A program made the position numbers and the translations under genes. From NCBI GenBank assembly GCA_002284615.2, contig MU070716.1, forward strand, positions 14,525-28,587: a stretch of DNA of 14,063 nt. Direction: 5' to 3'. This DNA comes from Dunaliella salina. Taxonomy: Eukaryota; Chlorophyta; Chlorophyceae; Chlamydomonadales; Dunaliellaceae. Within the stretch, counting starts at the first letter, position 1. Each line of letters begins with the position of its first letter. Below are positions 1-7,943 of this stretch, piece after piece. The notes under the pieces are model-generated. The model was not told the origin of the DNA. It saw only the letters and a program-made list of their open reading frames with translations, and ran no database searches.

Positions 1-750
1 TGTGTGCAGTTGTTGTGCATTTAGATTTCAGTTCGTATGAAAGCAAGTAAGCCTAAATAATTGCTTTTGCTTGAGAATAAATACTGGCTGTGTTCAACCT
101 GAAGGCGGAAGTGTTTTGGCAAGCATGCTAGTGATGGTGATGCATGAAGGTGCACTTGCACTGACACTGACTGAAAACTTGAGAACAGCTGGATCTTGGG
201 TAAATAATAAAGGCCGCAAAACTGGCCTAGCATTACGAAAGTCGGTTCAGGGGGTTGATACGAGTGCCACAGAAATTGATATTAAAGCTCAATTCCAGAC
301 CTGGAATTAGTCCAAGGGGGTAAGTGTTTGCATGAGTGGATGAGTAAGATCAATGATGTCCATGGGTTGGCCCCACCCAAAAAATACTGGTGCCAAACGG
401 GCATTTCGCGCCTATCAATGTTAAATTTTTGGTGTCATTTGGAAAATAAGCTTGGCTGCTTGTCACGCTCAGACGTTGTGGCAGGAGAAAAGCAGCACGG
501 AAGTATTTGGGGCCTTTGCCATATTTGTGCCTTACATGGCAAAAGATTGTGCATTTGAGCCTACCCCTGACCAGCCAGGCAATACTTTTCGGGCAGTTTT
601 TGTTGCACACTTTATATCATTGCAAGGCATCCGATGGTGCGCTGCTTGATTGATACAGATAGCTTCCAGAATGACCCCCTTTTGGTGGGTGCTCATTTTC
701 CCAAGGTCGTCCCCGCCGCCAGACCCCCCTAACAGTGTAATAAAGCCGTT
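1..750. other. No gene recognised
   Basis: Short open frames occur on both strands, but none shows a recognisable domain, codon bias or a convincing exon with paired splice signals. A pyrimidine-containing AG near position 31 followed by a GTAAGC-like step near 50 would bound only a tiny exon and is not accepted. The stretch could be intergenic or part of a long upstream intron of the ACT-domain gene whose 3' exons lie at 5596-9862. Confidence 0.5.
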
Positions 751-820
751 CATGCATCCTTGTGTGCCCTGCTGCATGCATTTTTGTGTGCCCTGCTGCT
801 CGCGTCCTTTGTGTGCCCTA
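751..820. repeat. Short tandem repeat, three imperfect units of about 20-27 bp
   Basis: Three consecutive imperfect units share the core TTGTGTGCCCTGCTG, or TTTGTGTGCCCTA in the last: roughly 754-773, 774-800 and 801-820. The middle unit is lengthened by a CATGCATTT insertion. This is a minisatellite with no coding sense. It lies about 100 bp upstream of the first copy of the 0.65-kb interspersed repeat. Confidence 0.7.
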
Positions 821-924
821 GACATCCCATACTACCGTTGAGAGAATATGTCATTCCGCAAAAACAAACTTTGGGGCTCTGCGAAAAAATTGCAGCTGGT
901 GAAAAAACGTTTTTTGGAGCGCAA

Positions 925-1545
925 TGTGCGGTTTGCACCCCTTTTGGCAGAAGAGAGTGGATTTTCAAATTTGCACTCCTGGACTTCAGCTGCTCTAAGG
1001 TTGTCTAATCATGCTGCAATTTCAGATCTTGCGGGGGGCACTGGGGGAGTGTGCTAGCAGGGCATCCATCCAGATTAATGTGGGCATGGAATGAAGGACA
1101 CCCGCCAGCATGCCGGTGCTGCAAGCTGCCGTTCCTAAGTCGGCACAGAAATGAGGGGTATTATGATGTCTGAATTGAGGTTGAAATGGGGGAATAGATG
1201 GTGTGGCTGGAGATCGGCGCTCAGATTTGTAGGGTTCCTCTGCGAGCTCTTGTTGGTCCTGGGCTGAAATCCGGCCCTACCTATTTTCCATGTCGTAGAA
1301 TGGTGACGCGGCTGAGGATTGGTGCCTGTCCTTGTGTGGTTCCAATCCTTCTTTTCATTCTAGCCGGCCACACACTGCACCTCACCCGCCTACGTTTACA
1401 TCCTCTTATAGAGCCAAAACTCAGCCATCCAGCACACCTTTCAATTCCTGGAATGGTGCAGGGGTTGCAGGGATATGGTTGAAAAATATTAAGTGAGACA
1501 GTTTGCCTTAAAAAAGGGGGGGGGGGGTCATGGACGACCATCTAC
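925..1545 (+). repeat. Unnamed interspersed repeat, copy 1
   Basis: This segment aligns by eye, in order and on the same strand, with 1905-2635 and 3635-4290. Shared landmarks in order are: TTTGCACCCCTTTTGGCAG; GTGGATTTTC; CTCCTGGACTTCAGCTGCT; a short G-run block near 1033-1048; GCGGCTGAGGA near 1308; GAGCCAAAA then CCATCCAGCACACCTTTCA; CCTGGAATGGTGCAGGGG; and GTGAGACAGTTTGCCT, followed by an A-run and a 12-nt G-run (1516-1527). No terminal inverted repeats, poly-A tail or open frame of useful length were seen, so the class is unknown. The edges are approximate. Confidence 0.72.
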
Positions 1546-1904
1546 CTACCCTCCAAGACATTTTCGCCCGCCCTGACCCAGCCTGACCACCAATTGACTC
1601 CAGCTCTTTTGCAGAGGCGTCTGCTATATAACTGCTACACACCCGAAAGTAAATTTGACAATTTTGGCGTAGGGTGGGAAATTACGACTTCTCACAACAT
1701 TTCCCCTTTTTTCCCTTCTGGAGCACCCTAGCTCACACACCAACCCAATTTTCCCACAACTCTTTTGGCAGGGTTGTGCCTTTATAATCTTAGAACATGA
1801 TTGCAAAAAAAGTTATGGGGAAGGCAAGGCCAGGGAGTCCAGAAAGTTTCCTGCAGGGTAACCCCAAAAACAGGCCCTATGACACCCCCTTGAAGGTGTT
1901 TTGA
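1546..1904. other. Spacer between repeat copies 1 and 2, nothing recognised
   Basis: Low-information sequence with pyrimidine-rich patches around 1700-1770 and no credible coding frame. A CTTTTGGCAGGG string near 1763 echoes a landmark of the flanking repeat family, but too little surrounds it to call another copy. Confidence 0.45.
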
Positions 1905-2045
1905 GAGTCTCAGAAGGCTCTTTTGCAGCATTCTTGGCAGGAAAGGGCGGATTTTCTCACAAATGGACAACTGACAAGCACTCCTGGACTTGGGCTGCTT
2001 CATCAGATTTGCTTTGCCAGATGTTTGGGTTTGAGGGGGCGCCAA

Positions 2046-2093
<48 letters not shown>

Positions 2094-2635
2094 AAGGTGG
2101 GGAAGGGCACCCACTGGGGCGGATGTGGATGCAGAGAATGGAAGATCTCTGCCAGCCCGCTAGCTCACTGATCAATTTTAGCACAGAATTGTGGTCCACC
2201 ATGTTGCTTCAGACAAAACAATCGTTTTAGTCAGTTAGTTGGAAACTGCAAGCTGACTTGTATTGCAACACACATCCTTTTTCGCCTTTTCTCTTTTCCC
2301 CTCTTCATTCCTTGGCAGAATTCTGGCCTGCTTTGCACCAAAGTTGTGGCGCAAACAGAGCTAACTGTTGAAACTTTCAGACCGCGGATTGGTGAGGCGG
2401 CTGAGGACCTGTTTTAGTTCTGTGACAAAGCACATCGTCTTGCCACTTGAGTGCCACACTCTGCAACTCAACCAACCACCTTCACACTCTCTGTGGAGCA
2501 AAATTGCTAGCAATCCAGCGTACTTTTCAGGTCTCTGAATGTTGCAGGAATGGCCAAGACATGCAGTTGCAATGTGATTGACACTCATTTGCTTCAGCAG
2601 GGGGGGGGGGAGCTGCTGTGGGAACAACCAAAAGT
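1905..2635 (+). repeat. Unnamed interspersed repeat, copy 2, carrying a G47 tract
   Basis: This is the second copy of the family seen at 925-1545. Landmarks include CTTTTGCAGCATTCTTGGCAG, GGCGGATTTTCTCAC, CTCCTGGACTTGGGCTGCT, GGTGAGGCGGCTGAGGACCTG, GAGCAAAATTGCTAGCAATCC, TTTTCAGGTCTCTGAATG, and a terminal 11-nt G-run at 2600-2610. It is longer than the other copies, mainly because of the 47-nt G tract and extra sequence around 2140-2320. Copies 1 and 3 have only short G-runs at the matching place. Confidence 0.7.
2046..2092. repeat. Poly-G homopolymer, 47 nt
   Basis: An uninterrupted run of G on the plus strand, directly preceded by GCCAA and followed by AAAGG. The open frames around it give polyglycine or polyproline only because of the tract and are not accepted as genes. 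The length in an assembly is probably uncertain, since such tracts slip during replication and sequencing. Confidence 0.95.
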
Positions 2636-3634
2636 GCTGGCACTGAAAATGGGTTTTGGTGCATCAGGGGCTTCCAAGGTGATTATGTTGGAGTGAGACT
2701 CGGCATAGGGGTCAGCATGATGTTTTGAAGGGGTTGTGTGTGGTAAATTGGGAATGTGCAAGTGCGCAGGTGCCTGCTAGGGGAAATGTGCTTGTTTTTC
2801 AGGGGGTAAAAGTATGCTGGGTGTAATAACATGCCAGAAGTGTGAAGCGAGCATACCATCCATGCACTTCCCCTTAATCCTTGCATGCCATCCCCTGACC
2901 TTCTTCCCAGACCATACAGATGTTCAGAGCCAGCCTCTAACGCCGGACCTTCAAGGTCTGGGGCTGCGCATGGCTAGCTGTCCAGCGATTTGCACTTCAG
3001 AGATGAGCATGCATGGGTGGTTTCGGGTGTGCTGCAATGATGACCTCAAGCTCCACATATGTGCATTTTGACCTTAATTGTCTCTTGCTGATGCCCGTTG
3101 AACACATGAGGGCACTGAGCAAGCCAACAGTGGTGCATGCATGCATGATGGACCCCTGGACACTTAAACAGCATATCAAACCCTGCAGCTGCAGCAGCCT
3201 GTGCATAGGGTGCCTTTCCTGACACTTGGTGTTGGTGTGGGCAAGGGTTGAAAGAGCTGCTGCTGCTGGCTCGGTGATGCTCCTGCCTGCTGGTGAAACC
3301 CCTGCAACAGTTGTTGTTACTCTGGCTTCGGAGCGACAGCAGCTGTGCGGAGTGACTTCCTGAGAATCAAAAGAATGGTTCATTGGATTACAAAGAGCAA
3401 GAGTGCTCCAATACTGGCAAGTTCGGTGGCCCTCGGGAAAGCAACATTGCCAGATCTTTCAGCTTTTCACACCTCACAGCTAATGCACTAATATTAAAAA
3501 GGTTGTCCCCGCGAAAAATACCCCCAAACTGTCTCACAAAGCTAATCATGCCTCTTGCATGTGTCCTAGTCTTCCCTGAGCATACCAAACATGTTCCAAT
3601 GTCTTCAGCATTGAGAGGCACGCGGAGGTGCCGC
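2636..3634. other. Spacer between repeat copies 2 and 3, nothing recognised
   Basis: Both strands carry short open frames; the longest, on the minus strand at about 2997-3383, is 128 codons. It is cysteine-, serine- and alanine-rich, shows no domain I recognise and lacks a supporting context. A CATGCATGCATG run at about 3136-3147 and CTGCAGCTGCAGCAGC near 3182 are simple-sequence patches. Confidence 0.45.
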
Positions 3635-4290
3635 GTGTGGCTCAGAGGCTGCTTTGCACCCATTTTGGCAGAAAAGGGTGGATTTTCGAACTTGCACCAA
3701 ATGACGAGTGCTCCAGGACTAAAGCTGCTCTTAGGTCCTCTAATCATGCGTTGTCAGATTTTTCAGGGGGACAGTGGGGTAGCGCGGTGACAGGTTGGGA
3801 CAGATGTGGGTGCGAAATGGAGTTTCTCCAGCAGCTTGTACGTGCTGCAAGCGCTGCCCCCAATTTGGCACAAAGGACCAAGATAATGATTAAAACAGGA
3901 TCGGAATCGGCTCAATGGATGGGTTGATTTGGAATCAGCACACTGATTTAAACCCTTCCACCCAACGTTTTGGTTGGTTGTGTGCAGAAATTTGGGCCTG
4001 GTTAACACCAGAGTTGCGGACCTGATGGAAATAATTTTCGGAAATGTCGCGGATTGATGAAGCAGCTGAGAAATGATGTCTGTTTTGGCCCCCTTTCACT
4101 TCGTTGTTCATTCCTACAACCGCTGCACCCTGCAGCCAATTCTTGGTGCCTACTTATAGAGAAAAACATTGGCTATCCGACACGCTTTTCAGGTCCTGGA
4201 ATGGTGCAAGGGACGCTGAGGTATGGTCAGAGAATGCTATGTGAGACAGTTTGCCTGAGGAAGGGGCGAATTGTTCATGGGGAGGACCAA
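3635..4290 (+). repeat. Unnamed interspersed repeat, copy 3
   Basis: This is the third copy of the family. Landmarks in order are: CTCAGAGGCTGCTTTGCACCC then TTTTGGCAGAAAAGGGTGG; ATTTTCGAACTTGCACC; GTGCTCCAGGACTAAAGCTGC; CTCTAATCATGC (also in copy 1 as GTCTAATCATGC); GGATTGATGAAGCAGCTGAG; TTATAGAGAAAAACATTGG; CTTTTCAGGTCCTGGAATGG; GTGAGACAGTTTGCCTGAGG; and TTCATGGGGAGGACC at the end. It is closer to copy 1 than to copy 2 by eye. The 3' end is well marked by the shared GAGACAGTTTGCCT string; the 5' edge is uncertain. Confidence 0.72.
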
Positions 4291-5282
4291 AACAAGTGCG
4301 GATGGATTTCTAATCACCTTTTAAAAACTTAATCGCTGAGCTTGACTCCACCCTTTTAAGGGCTGGTCTAATCATAATCAGGACACCTGAAACACAGGGG
4401 TTTCCCAGAGCTGGACACTTCACCCCCCAAAAAACAGATGCTTTTAACATGCTCCCAGCATGGGTGACCCCTGGCCTTGGACATTTAAGCCTGGGTTCAA
4501 AATTTAGCGTGCTGTCTGTTGCACTAGGGTTAAACTTAGTATCGGGGAACTCAAGCCTAATCAGCCGCACAAAAGGTGCAGAAAGGTCAATTTTTGACCT
4601 CCTTTTTCCCCTTTTCTGAATATGCAGGATGTCAGCATTGTATATAAGAGTTGTGATTATGCAATTTTGGGAGTGAAAAATGGTCCGAGTGTGGAGCTGT
4701 GGGCCATTTTTGGGTGATCTGAGGCCAGGAGAGTGATCTGGGAGCCCTTCAACTTTTTCATTTTTTTGGTGAACAAGATATTATAAAACAATAATGGTTG
4801 GCATGTTTAGATTTGAGAATAGAAGCTGGGAAAGAGCATGTTGAACGATGTGGGGGAGTTGTCCAGCTCTTGGGCTTTCCCTAGCCACTGTATCATCCCA
4901 AAATCTGATGCCTGGTTTGCCAACCAGTTTTGCACCAAAAAGTTTTTAAATTTAAAAGTCACTGCGGTGCAGCAGGAGATAAACACCACTACATGTGTAT
5001 ACATGTGCTACACGTTTTGGGAATACACCTCCTCCAACTACGCCTCCTTCATTTGGAAAATAGATTTAGGAGGGCAAGGATCCTCACTCAGTATTTAGTA
5101 TTCCTTGTCAACATGCCTTCCCTTTAGGCTTGAGTCCTCGTCCAAAGTCTTGTCCAAAACAATGCACAGCTCGCCACCACACTCACCGCCAACAGTCTCC
5201 TTCCTTCTACACAGTCTCAATACTGCACACAGCACCAGCTTCTGCTTTGCTTTCCCTTCCCCCTCATAATTGCACGCCTCAG
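4291..5282. other. No gene recognised
   Basis: No coding frame with recognisable sequence was found. A TATATAAG string lies at 4641-4648, but without a transcript start or downstream first exon it is not called a promoter. The stretch becomes pyrimidine-rich toward 5190-5282, which would suit a 3' splice site. The most economical reading is that at least its right-hand part is intron of the ACT-domain gene. Confidence 0.4.
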
Positions 5283-5335
5283 CAACCACAGCAGCCTTGC
5301 TTCGACCAACAATGTGCTCCATCTCAGACAAGAAG
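5283..5335 (+). CDS. Possible additional upstream exon (53 nt), weak
   Basis: A good pyrimidine-rich stretch ending CACGCCTCAG precedes position 5283, and AAGAAG|GTATTC at 5335/5336 would serve as a donor. To join the next exon in its phase-0 frame, the segment must be read from its third base, giving 17 residues that include LLRPTMCSISDKK. These residues match no domain I recognise. Splice signals of this quality also occur by chance, so this is only a candidate for an RNA-seq check. Confidence 0.18.
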
Positions 5336-5376
5336 GTATTCGCAGTGGATTGTGGGCTGTAGAAATGCGGAGCTGA

Positions 5377-5390
5377 GTACCTGCAGGTAC
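5377..5390. repeat. Perfect 14-bp palindrome
   Basis: GTACCTGCAGGTAC is a perfect self-complementary 14-mer. It could be a dimeric protein-binding site but may equally be chance; no partner site was found nearby. Confidence 0.4.
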
Positions 5391-5595
5391 ATATACTTCA
5401 CACACCAGAGTGGCGATTGTGAGGTTGCACAATCAGCTGTTTACCTCTATGCATTTTGGATTGCAATGGTTTTCAACTGATTTAGAATCCAGTATGCTTG
5501 AACACTGCAAGGTTGGCTGAAGTCACTGATACATCAGTTGACAGCAACACCACAATTTCCTTGACGGTGGTCTGCTGCTCTTTTTTCTTCTTCAG

Positions 5596-5751
5596 GGGCC
5601 AGGCTGCACGGGTGTGCTGGTGGAGCAGCGCGCAGTGGATGAAGCAGAAGAGGGCACCATCGCATGGCGCGTGACAGTCACTTGCCGTGATCGGCAGGGC
5701 CTCTTGCTAGACATGGCCTCAGCTCTGGCGAAATTGCCCATCACTGTGCAG
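5596..5751 (+). CDS. Exon of ACT gene: beta1 and helix 1
   Basis: A strong acceptor (long T/C tract then TTCTTCAG) precedes the exon, and CAG|GTAGGC follows it. The 156 nt are exactly 52 codons, phase 0 at both ends. The encoded stretch includes TIAWRVTVTCRDRQGLLLD, the first strand and glycine turn of an ACT domain, followed by helix MASALAKL. Reading on into the intron reaches a stop at 5833-5835, so retention would truncate the protein. The last 15 nt (CCCATCACTGTGCAG) recur in the intron downstream. Confidence 0.8.
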
Positions 5752-7865
5752 GTAGGCTGCCATTTTTTTTCCATATACAAGAGAGGTTACAAGAGAGAAA
5801 GGGGCCATCAGTGGACACGCGCGACTGCCAGGTAGGCTGCCCTTTGCTGTGCGTTACTGTGCAGGCAGGCTTACCATTGAGCACCAGACTGCAGGTTCGC
5901 TGCCCATCACTTTGCAGTTGGGCCCATCTCCATCCAGGTGGGCCCATCGCAGAGTGATCACTGATCACTGCTCTGCAGGCAGGCTGCCCATCACTGTGCA
6001 GGCGGGCCCATGGCCATCACTGCGCAGATAGGCTGCCGTTTTCTGTCCTTCACTGTCCAGGTAAGTAAGGAAAGGGTTGCACAGCTGTGTCTGCCTGCAA
6101 GGTAGCTGGGCAAAATAATGCCTCTAACCAAACCATTCCTGGCTGGAAGGCCTATCCATGTAGGACTATCACTGAGTGAGATCTCTGAGCAACGTCCGGC
6201 AGGTAGGCTGCTCATCAGCGTGCAGGTGGGCTCACCACTGTGCATGGATTTGCAGGTGGGCCAGGGAAACTGCTTCATTGCTTGTTTGTGTGCTTGCTTG
6301 CTTGCTTGCTTGCGTGCGTGCTTGCTTTCTTGCCAGCAATCCGGCCTTCTTTGCACCAATAAGTAGGCGGCTGTCCTCAGGCCAGACTTGTTGCTGCATT
6401 TGCGCTTGGCCTTGAGGAGCTCCCCCAATGCAGGAAAAGTACACTTGAGGCTGTGCTTCTTGGCCGAGAGCCTTGTGATCGATCAAAACTTTGTCTTCTA
6501 TTTGTCCTGCACTGAAGTGCGCGTAACATAAATACCTAGGCGTGTGCACACACACACACACACACACACACTGATTATATTGCGATGAGATCTGATAGTT
6601 TGACAATTATAATGCCCAGAAGTGACCAGTCCCTCACGCTGTAACTTGACACACAACTTATTCATGCACGCGCGCACGGAAACTTTCCCAGGTCAGGTCA
6701 GAAAAGGCTGTGTACATTCATGCTCATCGATCTCCAGGCAGTGTCAACAAAGCTGATCTAACAGCCTGCCAACTCCGGGATCTCTGCCCTTGAGACCTAC
6801 AAGCCCCGTGACTCCTGTGACCCTTGTTACGGTACAAGGGTTACCAGGGTTGATCAGTTTAGGGGTTTGGTAAAACGAGTCCGGAACAGTTTGATGAAGT
6901 GCGAGGTTCAACGGGCTGTTTGAATGAGCATTTGTAGGCAGGAGGCTGGGAAGGGGATAGCAACTGCACCTCATCCACCTGTCCCGCCTTTCCCCTTAGG
7001 ATCCCCTGTATATTTGTTTGCTACCGTAGCGACACTGGGGGTTTTGCTATTAATTAAATAATTATTGAGGCATCTCGTAATATGGGGTGACTTTTAAAAT
7101 TACTTTTTTCAAGGGCACCTAAAAGATGCGGGTTTGTATCAAGCAATTAGTAAGGCTGCACAATGCAGCCACAATTCCCTAGGGACAAAGAACCCTGTTT
7201 GACATGGGAGCTGCCAAGCATGTAAGATGTGGCAGCTGAGGCTGCTGCAGGTGTGGGGGAAGCAGGCAGGGGAAGCGCGCTTGGAGGAGCTTGCAGGTAT
7301 TGTTCAGGACTTTATGGACCCCACTGCTGAGGGCGAGGGGACAGGCAGGGGCAGGGGCAGGGGCAAGAGGGGCTCGGATGTAGAGATGGAAGAGTCGAGT
7401 TGAGACAAAGAGCCCATATTGGAGACGCAAAAGCGCAGGGGTTCGCAAATTTTGACTTGTTTTGGTGGACCTCGTAAACCCTTAATGCTCGTAAATTAAT
7501 TAATGAAATTATTTTGGAACCTCGTAGATCAGTGTCGTAATACATTAGTGTCGCTACGGTAGTGATGATAGGGATGGACAAGAGACGATCAGCAGGGAAG
7601 TCACGGGAAATTGTAAGGGCTTCAACGGGGGTGTCAAGGGGGTGTCAAGGGCTTCTTTTTGGCAGAGTGCTGAAGTTCTACAAATTGACAATTGGAAGTC
7701 TGCAAACAGTTCGCAAAAGTTCGAGTTTGCGAGTAGTTAAACAATTGCAGCAAAGTTCTGGCACTGATCAACCTTGCCTTGTACCCTCATGACGCTTGTG
7801 CCCTTGTAATAGCCTGTTAACCCCAGGATCTCCGTCCTTGTGACCTGCAGGCTGCTGCTGCTGCT

Positions 7866-7943
<78 letters not shown>

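Noticed and set aside
1782..2230. Polyproline/polyglycine frames across the G-tract
   Set aside because: They arise from the 47-nt G homopolymer and have no supporting flanking protein sequence.
2997..3383. 128-codon minus-strand frame
   Set aside because: No domain or splice context; composition follows the CTGCAG/CATGCA simple sequence in the region.
4641..4648. TATATAAG as a promoter TATA box
   Set aside because: No first exon, start site or transcript evidence downstream; such strings are frequent in this AT-rich patch.
6333..6420. Possible fourth copy of the 0.65-kb repeat (GGCCTTCTTTGCACCAATAAG)
   Set aside because: Only about 40 nt resemble copy 2 near 2325; the other landmark blocks are absent.
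6821..6840. CCCTTGT...ACAAGGG hairpin
   Set aside because: Seven-base arms around a six-base loop are expected by chance several times in 14 kb of this composition.
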